DNA of 64,000 nucleotides from Nautilus pompilius (Eukaryota; Mollusca; Cephalopoda; Nautilida; Nautilidae): the NCBI GenBank assembly GCA_018389105.1, contig JACATO010000605.1, forward strand, positions 930,001 to 994,000, read 5' to 3'. The notes beneath the pieces were generated by a model. That model was not told the origin of the DNA, ran no database searches, and worked only from the letters and a program-made list of their open reading frames with translations. Shown piece by piece: positions 23,441 to 36,261 of this stretch. The translations under genes and the position numbers were made by a program. Each line of letters starts with the position of its first letter. The first letter of the stretch is position 1.

Positions 23441-23554
23441 TTGACATTTTTGATAAGGTTCCTGAAGCTTGACTCAGTAAACTTGAAGATTGTGGTATAG
23501 TTTGTCTTGATGGTTTTGGTATAGTTTGTCTTGATGGTTTTGGTGGTCTTCTTG
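23441..23554 (-). CDS. Pro/Ser-rich exon with an internal 8-residue tandem repeat (phase 1-1, 114 bp)
   Basis: Bounded by an acceptor (ttaacatttttag) and a donor (gtaact). In phase 1 it is open for 38 codons. It begins RRPPKPSRQTIPKPSRQTIP and continues into a Ser-rich part (SSSLLSQASGTLSKMS). The 24-bp unit coding PKPSRQTI is present twice in perfect copy. PxxP stretches next to Arg resemble SH3-binding peptides, which is only a possibility. The junction codons are Ala (G+CA) from exon 27886-27944 and Ile (A+TT) into exon 17244-17288, and both fit without a shift. Confidence 0.6.
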
Positions 23555-26449
23555 CTAAAAATGTTAATGACATTTTTACTAGAAGAATTTAAACATAAGT
23601 TTGAAATAAAATCATAAAAAATAATGAAGACACAATTTGCACAATAATATGAACATGTCTATCCTTTAGAAACTATAATTTACAAAACATAAATTTTGCA
23701 GCATCAACTTACTGCTGTTTTCATAAATTTGGTGGGAATTACCAGAAAATGTATGCATTAAAAGCTTTATAGAACCAATATGAATTATAAAATGAAAATA
23801 TGTTATATATTTATGTTGTTTGTCAATTTATCACAACAGAATTCTTTCTGAAATTTTCAACTTTAGAAAAATATATAGTAGTGTTCTGACTTCAAACACT
23901 CTATTAGTGTTTAATGGATTTCTACCATTGTTCTTAATAGGTTGATAACAATTCAGCACTGCCTGAAGTACAGAAACAAGATAGTACTAAAGTACTCTGT
24001 GCTGTTAAGTTGAAACACCAAGCATTTTGCATACAAACCAAGCAAGCCAGCTATGCAATTATTGAATAATAGAAGGACCAGAAAAAAATAAGGATAATGA
24101 ATGGTAAGAAAATACAGTAAAAGACTAAAGCATACAGCATAGGATATAACAAAAAATCTTTTTTATGCAGTAGGTCATTTAGACATCATCAATATAAAGC
24201 AAAAAAAATATATTTTATGCGTTAGCACATTTTTTGTCATTGATAAAAATTCATAAATATTTTATTATTGAAATACAGATTTTACATCATTTGGTAAACA
24301 CAAACAAATTCTATTATGCAGTAGGATGTGTAGACACAATCAGTGTTACCCACAGACAATGGTTTTTATATCAAGAGCTGTTATGACATCATTAGCTATC
24401 CACACAAACATGAAATCTTTCAAACTATGATTATAAAACAATAATATGTCGGCTAATAAATTAGCACAAAAAATAAAATAGATTATAAACAGGCCAAACT
24501 TGCTCAGTTCAAGAATGATTGAATCAGGAATCCCTCCATCTGATCAGAGAAATTATACACAAATAACTCCCAAGGTATCAGATTTGCTTTACACCAAATC
24601 ACTATATTTGACAGAGTAGATGGAACAACTACCTGATTAAAAAACTGAAAGTGTTTAACTCTGAAAAATACTTTATTAAATAGTTAAAGTTATGCTATAC
24701 TGATACTCAGACAAATATTAGTCAGAAAAGCTTTGCATCAGCACACTTTAAACCCTCAAGAGAAATATGACAGGACAACCCTATAAACTCTATATTTTAT
24801 GTACTAGTAAATGGAAACACTGTCATGAATAATTCAGAAAAAGAGAAAATACTAAGGATTAAAATAAACAATAAAATAGAAAATAAAATAATTCGGTATG
24901 CTGTCAACAACATGATAAGGTATGTGACTGGCAGCATTAAAACAGTTTTTTTTTCAATGCTTAGAATTTACAAGGCTGTATCTGGTAGTTTTATTAACCA
25001 TTTAAGAATGAAGAAGCATGGATGGGATTTCTTTGGGGATGCCAACAACTTTTACAGTAATGAAATTAAATGGAATATGGAAAAAAAAACAAACTTCTAA
25101 GCATTCATTTTCCTTTAATGAAAAACATAAATCTAGATAAGGAAAAGTGACAAAAATTAGTTGACAATTTAAAGCAGAAGTGAAGAACTGGAGTACCAAT
25201 AACTTTAGGAAGACAGTAACAAAAAATATAGTTACTTCTGCCCTGTGGTATAGGAGTAAAGTACTAGAGTTGGTCCACTTTCTCTTGGACCTAGGATGAT
25301 TAAACATAGTAAAAATAGAAAGCAAAATATGTGTTCATCTAATCAAAACAATAATAGATGGTATAAGCACAGTTGATTACCAAAAAATGGTGAATACTAT
25401 ATCTAAAACAGATAGAAGAAACTTATAATACTAATAACAGAATAGCAACCTTATGCAGTCAGCTGCTGTCCACCTAAAGTTTAATAACCTAAATAAATTT
25501 TACAAGGATAGCATAGAAACATGAAGAAAAAGTAAAAATCTGTTTTGTTGTTTTTCTCTCTATGCAGTGACAGGCAACCTGGTGCCTAATCAAATGCTTG
25601 GCATGTAATACATTAAAAGTTATTAAGCAAATCTTCAGATTCTAGATTTTAAATAATTTGGATCACCTAAACCTCTTAATCATTACAGCCAGCAGGTAAT
25701 TTGTAGTAGTCACAAGGATTTAGAAGGTGAAAAAAATTACTCTAAATGAATTGGTTTTAAAGTAGTGTATGCAAAAGAAGTTTCAACAAAATTTTACACT
25801 CCAAAACTCATTCCATTCAAAGAGAATTCTTTTAAAATTACTGGATAATCAGCAATGTATTAGGCCATACTCATGCCCACAGTAAACTAGTTTTTCATGT
25901 TTAAATACAGATTTACATGTCCTCTTTCAAGCTAAACAGATTTAATTTAGGTAAAAATCAAAGTTTTCACACAGACACACACACACACACACATATCTCT
26001 CTCACTCTTTCTTTTTTCAGAACAGAAGACAAAGAACAATGGAAACTGCTATGAGAAATAGAGTTTTTTCTGATGCCAAAGTTGTTTGAAGATATTTTTT
26101 TTCTAGCTCAGAGCACACAAAGAGAAAACTTTGTTTTTGAGACAAACACTTGGATAAATCACACCTCTCAAGCCTGAAGGGGAAAAAGTTAGATGGCCAG
26201 CTATCTAACAGTACACAAACTTTCACAGGAGTATGATAGTTCTTACTTATAAACAGCTATTAAAGTCAAATGTGGAAGTGATCTGGTAACATTACACTCA
26301 TCATATTGTATGTCACATTTAGATAATTTATAGTAAAAGATAATTACTTAACAAAATTCATCAAATAAAAAAGGATATATTTTTGAAGGAAAAAAATTAC
26401 AAATGAGAAATCACACTTATTTGGAAGGTTCTATTTTGATAAGATAAAA
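23555..26449. other. AT-rich non-coding sequence
   Basis: No supported gene or exon. Short frames such as 24825-25100 (91 codons) and 25002-25325 on the opposite strand are AT-rich chance translations. Confidence 0.4.
25975..25993. repeat. (AC)n microsatellite
   Basis: About nine to ten AC units, followed by a CT-rich stretch. Confidence 0.9.
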
Positions 26450-26990
26450 GCTGGATAGTCACAGATCAAGGTGGTGGAATGGTTAACTGTGAAGAGAAGT
26501 GTGGTTTCTCAACTATGGAAACAATTTCAAGTGAATGGAGATATCAGCAAATCAGTTCAAAGAAAACCATCAGTCACCACACCAGCAGATGATTGCTGTG
26601 TCACTTTTGGCTCAATGTAGCAGAACTACAACAATGACCCAACTTACTTCTGATTCTATGCAACCACAGGTAGGTTGATATCAGCCTGAACCATTGCAGG
26701 TGCAATTGGACATAACTTCATTTTAATGGACAATAATGATTGTCCATATAGGGCATATGCAATGATATGGCCAGTACATTCTCCTGAGTTAAATCTTATT
26801 AACATTGTTTGGAATTCTCTAGGAATTTAGTTTTTTCCCCTCTATCTCCCTCCAAGCTCACTCCAAGAACTGAAAATTTTTCTGATAAGACAAAAGGCTT
26901 TATTGCCCAATGCTCTCATTGATAAAGTTATGAGCTACATGGAAAGCTACAAAGTTATTTTATTATTGTCAGAGGGAACCCTATATTGAC
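26450..26990 (+). pseudogene. Decayed Tc1/mariner transposase with an internal deletion (relic 3)
   Basis: The N-terminal DNA-binding part reads VVSQLWKQFQVNGD and PSVTTPADD (26505-26600). After a gap the frame jumps to GHNFILMDNNDCPYRAYA near 26705-26760, the second-Asp region. It then gives WPVHSPELNLINIVWNSLG near 26765-26825 and a C-terminal LQELKIFLIRQKALLPNALID. The central region with the first Asp is missing, so it is a deletion derivative that cannot be active. Confidence 0.78.
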
Positions 26991-27885
26991 TACTTCTAAT
27001 TCATTTTTGTTCATTTTTTAATGTTAAAATTCCTTCTTCATTCCAACTAAACCCTTAAGATTTACTTGTAATTATTTTCTTGACAAAATTGTTGCATAAA
27101 GAGAAGTTTGTGTTGATCATTTAGTAAATTAAACTTTAATCATTTTTAAATGTGTGATCATTTATTTGGTGTTTAAATATATTCTAGTAGTTTTCAAAAG
27201 TTGTTTTTTGTTTTTATATGCAGCATATTTGTAATATTATTATGCAATATCAAATACAATATCAGCCAAAATTATGCATATACAAATAAACTATCCCAAA
27301 TTTCATATAAATGAGTTTATTAGTGCATACATTATATATGATGATTTATGTTAATAAAAGCTGATTCTCAAGATAGAAAATATTTCGCTCCTAACTTCCT
27401 ACAAAGATAAGGAAAATTATAAATTTTAAAGTGTATTCTAAAAAGTCAATGAGCAAAAAATATTGATATAATAAATTTTATTTATAAGCAGATAGACATG
27501 TCTAAGTTGTTGATCATTGTTAGCCAAACTGCTTTCTGTAACTCTGTTTCTTTCATTCAGTCTCATCTTTATTTATTTTCCACAATATTTTTCAGTATTA
27601 AAACAATAAATTTTATCCAAATAAGTTGGAATTTCAAAGCATGAGACTGAAGAAACCTGCAAACTTAATGCTTGCATTGGTCCTGCATTGTGCCTGAGTT
27701 AGTTTATAACAATGACTTTCTATCTGACTTCCACAATTTGTTGAAAAAGAACAGAATAAAATGAAAAAATATGATGAAAATTTACAGAAAATTTTGAATA
27801 AACATGTTTTTTGAAAACATTTATATGTAAGTCTAGTTCCATGCAGTGAGTACATTTGAAAGGTCAGAAAATGTATGCATCTTAC

Positions 27886-27944
27886 CAATGTCAACATCTT
27901 GGACATCAGGTGTTTCCTGGGAACCATGTAATGAAGGTAATTGT
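27886..27944 (-). CDS. Candidate exon of the large minus-strand gene (59 bp, phase 2 to 1)
   Basis: Bounded by a strong acceptor (gttttgccttttag) and a donor (gtaaga). The frame that joins cleanly to exon 23441-23554 reads QLPSLHGSQETPDVQDVDI and needs entry in phase 2. Exon 30089-30133 ends in phase 1 in its preferred reading, so either another exon lies between or the acceptor of that exon is 8 bp further upstream (53-bp form, phase 0 to 2). Alternative frames of this exon run into a stop in the next one. Confidence 0.5.
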
Positions 27945-28159
27945 CTAAAAGGCAAAACAATCTTGATTTATTCATTCAACAATAGAAATTGGTGAGCTTT
28001 TACATTATATTCATTGCTCTGTTTCAATGAGTTCATAACCAACAAAAAAAAATATGATAAATTTAATTATGTGGAAGTCAGTCAAGTATTTTATTGTTAG
28101 GCAATACTGGCTTAACCCATACAGTGACAGAGAAAAGTTTTAAAATTATGTCACAACAA

Positions 28160-29100
28160 ACAAATTGTCAGCACTTGTGCATGGAGCTCAAAAGATGAAT
28201 ACACCAGTCTATTCAAATATTGACCCATGTCAACTAATTAATTTGGAACATTTGAACCAAATTTCAAGTTTTTTCATCTTAAAAGCACTATCTATATTAT
28301 GGCACAGATTTTCTATTAGATTCAAATTATGGCTTTGTATTGGCCACTTTAGAACTGGAATTTTTTATCTGAGATAATGCTTGATGATTTGATAATGAAG
28401 ATGTTTCAGATCATTATCATGTTGGAAAATCCAGTTGAGGGGAAGCCAGTCCTTAGAATATGGTTCTAGTATAACCATAAAAATATCCAAGAAAACAAAC
28501 AAATCCATTATTCCCAGCTGTCTATTTTTGGAAGATACAGCCCATAATATAATGGAACAACCCTCACCTTTGATTATCTGTTTGGTACATTTTGATTAGA
28601 ATGATCCACCATATCTCTGTGCCACACATTTGATCTAATCCATTGGAACTACAATTCATTGGACCAGAACATCCTTGCCCACATTTTCAAATTCCAATAA
28701 ATATGGTGCTTGGTAAACCAAAGTTAGGACCTTTGATGATTCTTCAAGGAAATGAAGAGCTTCTTCGAGGCAATATGATCCACCAATTTCAAATCACAAA
28801 GCCATCCTTGGACAGTTCATGCAGAGATCAGTAGGTCTTATCCCTTAAAATATCAGCAAACATCTTTGCTGGTCCATTATGATGGATCTTCCAATTAGTC
28901 TGGGTATCAGATTTTTTAGATCTGTCACTTTAAGGTGCTTGATGTGGCCACCTGTTTGCTCTTACAGCTTTCAGGCTGGATAAAAAAATCTTTTTATGAC
29001 ACTTGACCTGCTTAACAATCTTGGAATATGAAAGATTTTCTTTGTGCATCTCCATGATCTGAGCAGACTATATTAAAATTTATCTGGCTTTTCTACCCAC
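28160..29100 (-). pseudogene. Decayed Tc1/mariner transposase (relic 4)
   Basis: Read on the minus strand, the block near 28400-28440 gives WIFQHDNDLKH, the second-Asp motif. The block near 28290-28345 gives VLKWPIQSHNLNLIENLCHN, the third acidic motif with the Asp changed to His. Broken fragments of the central domain lie at about 28500-28700, and the N-terminal half is barely recognisable up to 29100. Stops and frameshifts throughout. Confidence 0.75.
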
Positions 29101-30079
29101 TGCATAATGCTAAAAATGTTATACATTAGTTCACTATATTCTGTGAGCCATCCAAAAAAACAACCAAATATAAAATGTTGGTGTTCAACTTTTGTTGCAA
29201 TAAAATTCTGTCACAATATAAAACAAGTGAGTGTATGCAAAATATTTACTACTGATCATGTTGGTGTATATCTCAATCAAAAAAACAAGAGATTCCTTTT
29301 ATCAGTATAATTCCCTTGCTGAAATGTTTATTTCTACATATTTATGTTCTAATTTAATGATTGTTCTGCCATCGTTCTCAAACTTTTGTCTGCCAGAATA
29401 TAAATTCTAAATGAACTTCCAGATTTTCCAATAATCGAGATATTCAACTTTAATCTTATAACCTGGAAAATAAATAGATTTAGACAGAGCTGCCAACAAA
29501 GGTTTAATCAGAAAAATTGTAGATAACATTTCTTCAAAGTTTTTTCAGTACTATTCTGTTTTCAATTAATTTTGAAGCTTTTTTCACAAACATTTTCTCC
29601 CCCATTCTGTGCACAAAACAAACAAACAAAACAGTCTAACAAAAATGTCTTAGCAAGACATAGATTACTGAAATCAATTTATTCAATTCTATCCAGGGTA
29701 AGTTTATGCCTGCACTTTAGCAAACATGTATTTTGTGTGTCTATTAACTAACCTACATGATGTTTTGTTTTTCAGACATGTTTAAATGTACCTGCAGGAA
29801 CTTAGCAGTTTACTTTTTTAAAACAATAAAAACTTACACTTTTATCATAAAGAGTAATTGTTCTTATGTTTAATTGGCATGGAGTATTATTTATGTTGTT
29901 ATACGGTTTATACATGATGCCCCATATTATAGCCCTTTAGATTAAGGCAAGAATTTTGGCTCCACATTGTATAACAGATCTAATATATCAACTTTAGATT
30001 TATTGGAAGAAAGACCACTTTCAACAACTTTATCCTTATTTTCAGAAAAAAAGAACATTCTAAAAATATCAACAGTTTA

Positions 30080-30317
30080 TTTACTTACGCCAATAATTCT
30101 TCACGAAATTTAATGCCTCTTCTCGGACTTCTTCTAAAAGTCTTGAGAAAAGACAAAACAACAGCTACATAGAATTATAGAGGAAAGATGATTAAAAATC
30201 AGGCAATAAAAACATTAAAATTTGTACTTAAAATGCAACAACAGGCTTATTTACAAAAATTAATTTTTATAAAGTCTAATTAGATATTAGAATTACATAT
30301 ACTAAGTTCACTACAAT
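30080..30317. repeat. 238-bp exon-containing segment, source copy
   Basis: Matches 36021-36258 in direct orientation without a length change. It covers a donor, the 45-bp exon, its acceptor and about 184 bp of upstream intron. By eye the intron part differs at about 7 sites in roughly 190 bp and the exon at 7 sites in 45 bp. Confidence 0.85.
30089..30133 (-). CDS. Micro-exon of the large minus-strand gene, duplicated at 36030-36074
   Basis: Consensus donor (gtaagt); acceptor gacttttag, with an alternative AG 8 bp further upstream (ttttctcaag). With the nearer acceptor it is 45 bp, phase 1-1, and reads EVREEALNFVKNYW, a charged, probably helical peptide. With the upstream acceptor it is 53 bp and could be read as RRSPRRGIKFREELLA in phase 0. 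I prefer the first because the differences from the copy at 36 kb are mostly conservative in that frame. No family recognised. Confidence 0.5.
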
Positions 30318-31149
30318 CAGATACTGATATTCATATCCATAATTTGAAATTACTTGATAATGCTCCACATAAAAAACTAATACTGGTAAAATTTTGGATT
30401 AAATAAATTCTTTCACTTTCATTAACGAATCTTTAGTTCCATCTGTAAGACTGCTCTTGTTCCTTATTTATGTCAGTGATACTGAAGTAGATGTAAATAT
30501 TAAGTTTGCTGTTTTTACTAAAATTTCATATGAATGTTTTGCTTGCTTATTGGTTTTTCAATGTTTCAGAAGATTACTTGAATAGGCTTCACAAGGAACA
30601 TTTTTATTATATGGGACATTAAATTTACAGAATGATTTAATTGATGTTAACAAAATAAGAATAAATAACCAAACCACCAAATGAAAAATCAAAGAAATTT
30701 TAGTTTGATTTCAAGGTCCTTAGATCAGTTATGTCTTCAATGTGCTACGAACATATACTCAAAAGAAGATGAATTATTGAAAAGGGCTTACAAAGGATTC
30801 TCTAAAATATTTCCAGTATTCAGTTTTCTAAATAATTTTAAAATATTAGTATGTGGATTTTAGGCAAATGTGTTCACCATAAGAGATTTTTTTTTTGGTT
30901 CTTATCTAAAGTGACCAAAAGTATTGGTTATACTTGTAAACTGGTTAAAGTATGCTAATATCAGAAAAAAATTTTAATAACTGATGCATTCCAGTTTAAA
31001 ACTATCTTCCTAATGGGATAAAATTACAAGATAGTGCCAACAAAACTGCATGCAAATGTTGATGCATTGTCTTGTTTGCCAACTGGTCCAGATCTTTTAT
31101 TAAACAAACAACAGTCATTCAAGATAAACTAGCTCCATGTTGAATCCTG

Positions 31150-31490
31150 GTCAAATCTTGGGTTAGTGTTATGATGGTAGAAATAAGTTAAGCCATAGCT
31201 GTTGTCAGATACAATGATGAGGTCATTATGCTTGTAGTTGCTCTTCTGGTCAAAGAAAAGGTCCCAACTTTATCTTTATTAATGACAAAGCCTGTCCATA
31301 CTATGAACTTGTCACTGAGGCAAGACTTCAGGTCTACATCACTCATATAATGCTGCCTGCAAAATCATTGGACTTAAGTTTGATTGAAAATGTTTAGGAT
31401 GTCCTAGGAAGGCTGCTTATGGTTACCAAGTGTGTCCACATTTTCTTGGTTAGCTAGAAAATGGCGTTGGTTTAAGAATGATGCAATATT
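31150..31490 (+). pseudogene. Small Tc1/mariner transposase remnant (relic 5)
   Basis: Very decayed. The recognisable parts are a second-Asp block (NFIFINDKACPYYELVTEA type, about 31255-31320) and an LDLSLIENV-type block near 31365-31400 where the following W is a stop. The remainder is missing or unrecognisable. Confidence 0.55.
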
Positions 31491-32477
31491 AAAAAACAAT
31501 AGCTACATAGTCAAATTTGGTCAATAGCAAGACACATAGAAATTTGCATTGTGGTCAGTGGTGGGCCACGATTATTATTAAAGCTCTTTCTGTTTATTTT
31601 TAGACTGGCAGTTTTGCCATTTTGTGTCATGTTGCTCTCTGCTTAAGAATTTAACTTACATTTTTGCGGGGATTCTAGATCAAAATGCAGGTCCTTGTCT
31701 ACCAAAATGTGAACAAGTATGAACTTACTATACAGGTATTGCAGGCTTGGAAACATGCTATTTTTTGTGAGTATATCATTAGATCAAAATTAATGTCTAA
31801 TTATTTTCTTGTATCCTTCAATATTTTATAACAAATACATTTTTTTTAATTTTTAATTTATTAACTTTATGAAATATTTATCTATTCTTGTGAATAACAA
31901 CATTGGTTTATGGCGACATGTCAGTATTTTCCTTAACTACTTTCATGTGAAAATCATACTGCACATAAAATGAAATTTGGTAAAAAGAGTTTGTAAAAAG
32001 TGCATTTTACAAAAAAATGAAGAAACATCAGAGACTATGTGAGTAGTAAATTTATTATTAAATCTTTGCTACAAGCTTTGTCAAATATAATGTTCACACA
32101 AAACTACCACAATCAATGATCAGTTTCACTTTATATTAAAAAATGATAAAAAATAAAGATAAAAAGATAAAATGTTGATTAAGATTTAGCAGCAGTTACA
32201 AGATAAATTAAAATTTTAGATTTGTCTTGTCTATTTCAGACTTTAATTAAATCTGATAAAACCATTTATAATAAACTTTTTGAAAACTATTATACCAAAT
32301 GACAGTCTACAAAGCAAGCTCTGTGCATCATGTGGATGGCAACAATAGTTTTTTTCTGATATCAAATGGATTTTCTCTATATCAAAGAACATCATTTCAG
32401 TATCTGAAAACAGATTTCAAAGAAAAAATGGTTTAGTTCCAGTGATATGAAGCAAACTGGCAATGCAAATCACTGGT
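31491..32477. other. AT-rich non-coding sequence
   Basis: No gene, exon or transposon protein seen. Confidence 0.4.
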
Positions 32478-32849
32478 ATTCTTTAACATGTGATAAAGAG
32501 ATCACATAATGTACTAATCTACATATGTGGCTATAGCATTAACTTTAATGCTATACTGTCCACATGGATGGCTTTATGTAAGTGCCTTTGTGCTTTACAA
32601 AAAAAAAAAAAAAGAATTCTTCAAAAGGTGTCATTGTACAAGCTAAAACAAAGAATTGTTGGATGAAAATAAACTAGTAAATGACTGGATGCAGCAAGCA
32701 GTTTTGTCAATCTGAGGTCCTTTTGAATCACAATTTTATGATTGAATATGATGCGTCGAATGGATAGTTTGCTGATAACATTAAGTCTCTTCAAAATCAT
32801 TAGACTAATCTAGTTTCCATCCCAGTTGTAGTCTTTAGATGTTTGTTTA
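32478..32849 (+). repeat. 372-bp segment with an inverted copy at 42346-42713
   Basis: Begins ATTCTTTAACATGTG and ends TAGATGTTTGTTT. The reverse complement of 42346-42713 matches it nearly base for base; the main length difference is an A-tract near 32600. No coding capacity; family unknown. Confidence 0.85.
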
Positions 32850-35030
32850 ATAAATCCCCCAAAGAAATGAAAAATGAATGTATAAAGTGTAGATAAAGAG
32901 TGCTAATCATTAATTATTTCAGTCCTAAGAGCTGCTAAATCAAGCTAATTCAAAAATATTCAGTCTTTATAGAACCAAACAACAACCTGATTATTTTATC
33001 TTAGAAATATAAATCGTACTAGATATGTAATTTGTGCATGATGTTAGACTCATCACAAAACTAGTAGCAGAATTTTAAGAGACCCTGAATGCCACTAGTC
33101 AGAACAACAAGCATGTAAAAGACTAAAGAATAAGAGGAACTAGTTGTATGAGCATTTATGAAGAGGCCACAACTGAAAAAAAAAATCAGCATTGTTATTC
33201 CCAGGCAACTTAAATTATTGCTCATACAGATGGATTATTTGCAGTAGATTATGAAACCAAAGCTAAGATTGTAAATGTTTTTTTTTTACTATTTGACAAA
33301 ACAAAAAGATTCAAAGTGGCTGTAAAATGTTTTTTGCCCAGTTACTATTCATTAGAAACCAACTTGACAAAATCTACATATGATTAAAAATAAGGAATAA
33401 ATGAATAGTAGATAACTTAATAAAATTTAAATTCTTTATAAAAGTTTATTTGCATTTTGAAGAGATATTTTTGTAGTTGTAGATCAATTTTTAGAAGAAT
33501 AAATTTTCAAATAAATTCTTTAAATTATTTTTCAGAAACTTTATGTTCTTTAATGTGCGGTGACATTTTAAATTTCTAGTCATTTTATAATATTGTTAAA
33601 AGAAAACAAGAAACAGATATCCTTTTACAGTTCTGTTGGCACTCTTAAAAGTAATAAATCATTCTTTCAATAATGGTTATAGACAAACCCTAAACATAGT
33701 AACCTATGTAAAGTACTTAAGCACACTTACAATTTTCTACAAATATATTTTTGGAAATATGAAAAAATTGCGTAGACTTGCTTAAAAACATTATACAATT
33801 TACTTGCAAATTTTAAAGTTTATGCTGAAAGTACTACATATGGAATTTTTAGAGTAAAGTCTAGAATTTACCAAGAAAATGTCATATTCAGCCAGTATCT
33901 TAATGCTATTTTAAAAAAGTCTGATTAAAATTTAAAGTAACATGATTAAATCCAAATTCTTTCAACCAGACAGATAGAATGTTAGTCTCTCTCTGATATG
34001 CTCAATAATCTCACTCGTACAAGAAGTTTGACAAAACCAATATTAAACAAAATCATAAATTTGAACTATAGACTATATTTCCGACTCTTCCATCTTAGCT
34101 GAATGCAGGTTTAAGGGTCTGACATAATGTAATAGTTAAACACTTTTTTCAAAGTGACTATTAAACTTTGAAATATATCTGCTGATTTAAGTAGTGAAAG
34201 GGTGACCAGAAAATGTTAAGTCCACTTATGGCCAATCTCATATTTAATTGAACTACTACATAACCTCGATTTTTTTTCCATTCCAGAAAAATGCCCAAAG
34301 TAATTGTTCACAGCTGTTTAGGTGTCAAATGCACATGTGTGTCTTCCATAGATGACATTCCACATTCAAGATGTTTGGATCCAAAGACAGGGAGCAGCTG
34401 ATAACTATGATACAGCTGTATGATAAAAGTAGCACAAAAACAAATGTAGGGATAGCATAAGGTACATGTCAGTGCAGATACTAATTAACTACTTAAGTGA
34501 ATTAATTTTATTTATTTATTTCCTTTTTCAGGGTATGTATTTAATGTCACAAACATTTTGAGCAGATAAATAGTTTACTAAAAAGTTATTAATATCAAGA
34601 ATTAGACATAAAACAGGTAAAAGTTACAATCAAACTGAAATAGTTTAGTGTAATCATGCAATGCATCAATATAGCTAAATATATTCAGATATTCATTTCT
34701 ACTCAAGTAAAAATGTATTAATGAGATTTTAAAATGAAATATATACTCACCTTAAGAGTTTGTTTAGTAACATATATGTTAATAATTTTTTTCCTGATAG
34801 AAAAAAGGTTAAATTTGTTTTGATTAATGTCAGCTCTTATAGTTGCCATTTTCTGAAAAACATAAATGTCAAAAAACCAAATAAAAATGTTGTTGCTGTT
34901 GTTGTTTCAGTGTCCGGCAAATATTTAAATAGGCAGACTGTCAGATCACTTTAAAAAGACAATTGTAGATCTTTTCACTGCTGATGAAAAGTTTGTTTTT
35001 CTTTTAAAAAAACAAACAACAGAAACACTA
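32850..35030. other. AT-rich non-coding sequence
   Basis: No supported gene. A possible 43-bp splice-bounded block at 34751-34793 (-) was considered and rejected. Confidence 0.4.
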
Positions 35031-35459
35031 TAAAATTTAACGTAACTGTTTATTAAAATAGTAGGGTAGTGACTTCAATAAAACCTGGTAACCCTTTATG
35101 AACAGAACACATCGGCACTTTTCCAGAAATGTGAGGAGTAAGTAAATTCCTGTCCCGACATTACACCTCTAAAACTGAGAGGTCTGGTTCTTAGAAACCT
35201 GGGCTAGTCGCCGTGCAGCATAATACTAACAAAGGCACAGCCCTGGAAAATGACAAATAAGTCTCACATTGGAGAATGACCAGTGACGGATGCCAAGGTT
35301 TTACCCTGTTTACTAACCTACGTCGGGAGAGGAGCCAGCGAAGAGGGAGAAGATTCCTACCTGGTTTTCTTCCTTCATATAGGAAGTGCACTTGCACAAA
35401 CAAAACCCACGATATATCTTTGTAAATGTCTGTCTGCGCACTGACACTTCGTTTTACTA

Positions 35460-36020
35460 CCAGCACAGCCACACTACCGTAGATTGTCGAACCGGTCGTC
35501 TGCTTTGGAAACCTCCCGAGACCGGCCAACACATCCAGAACGAGGCTGGTCATGAGCATGCCCACCCAATGTTGCCTTGGCCGGCTCACTGCATCCGGTT
35601 GGTGATGGTGCTAGACGACTCGATCTAAGTCGACAACGCATGGCCAGAATCGCTTTATTTGTCTTGGGCATGAGAAGAAACCATTCCCGGATACTACCAT
35701 CTCAGTTAAAATCCGATCTTCAAAATGCAGCGGGAAGGTGTCAGCAGTGTCTGAACACAAACTGCACCTAACCGACTTCGGGATAATGGTGTGCAGTCAA
35801 GGAAGGCGCCATCTGCATACCGCTACCCCGACCTACTGGGAGAGGCTTCGGTTAGACCTCGTGTTCAAGAACGGGACCCTGGAAGGTTTAAAGTACAGAG
35901 AGGACATCAATGACGTTCATGTGAGACCACGCGCCGGAGTCAACTTTTTTCTCATGAATGATAACGCCCGCTCACGTCGCGCCCGGATAGCCGACCAGTA
36001 CCTGAATCAAGACTCAATAA
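35460..36020 (+). pseudogene. Truncated Tc1/mariner transposase in the CpG-rich island (relic 6)
   Basis: The N-terminal part begins near VDCRTGRL (35475-35500) and has several stops. The C-terminal part is better kept: GIMVCSQGRRHL, NGTLEGLKYREDI, NDVHVRPRAG and NFFLMNDNARSRRARIADQ (35785-36005). The first-Asp domain is missing or scrambled. The frame is cut off at 36020, exactly where the copied exon block begins, before the third catalytic region. CpG-rich composition sets it apart from the other Tc1 relics here. Confidence 0.82.
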
Positions 36021-36258
36021 TTTACTTACGCCGATAATTCTTGAATAAATTTATTGTCTCTTCTCGGGCTTCTTCTAAAAGTCTTGAGAAAAGACAAAAC
36101 AACAGCTACATAAAATTATAGAGGAAAGATGATTAAAAATCAGACAATAAAAGCATTAAAAATTGTACTTAAAATGCAACAACAGGCTTATTTACAAAAA
36201 TTAATTTTTATAAAGTCTAATTAGATATTAAAACTACATATACTAAGTTCACTATAAT
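36021..36258. repeat. 238-bp exon-containing segment, inserted copy
   Basis: Direct copy of 30080-30317. On the left it abuts the interrupted Tc1 frame, and on the right a Tigger-like fragment starts almost at once. Both splice signals around the exon are intact. Confidence 0.85.
36030..36074 (-). CDS. Second copy of the 45-bp micro-exon
   Basis: Same donor (gtaagt) and acceptor (gacttttag) as the source exon. In phase 1 it reads EAREETINLFKNYR. It differs from 30089-30133 at 7 nucleotides, all changing amino acids in this frame (V/A, A/T, L/I, F/L, V/F, W/R). As a 45-bp phase 1-1 exon it could be spliced in together with, or instead of, the other copy. It may also be an inert captured copy, since it sits between two transposon relics. 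Confidence 0.42.
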
Positions 36259-36261
36259 GAT

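Noticed and set aside
34751-34793. 43-bp splice-bounded block on the minus strand as an exon
   Set aside because: The acceptor and donor look acceptable, but the translation is plain Lys/Leu/Asn AT-rich and the length shifts the frame of the neighbouring exons.
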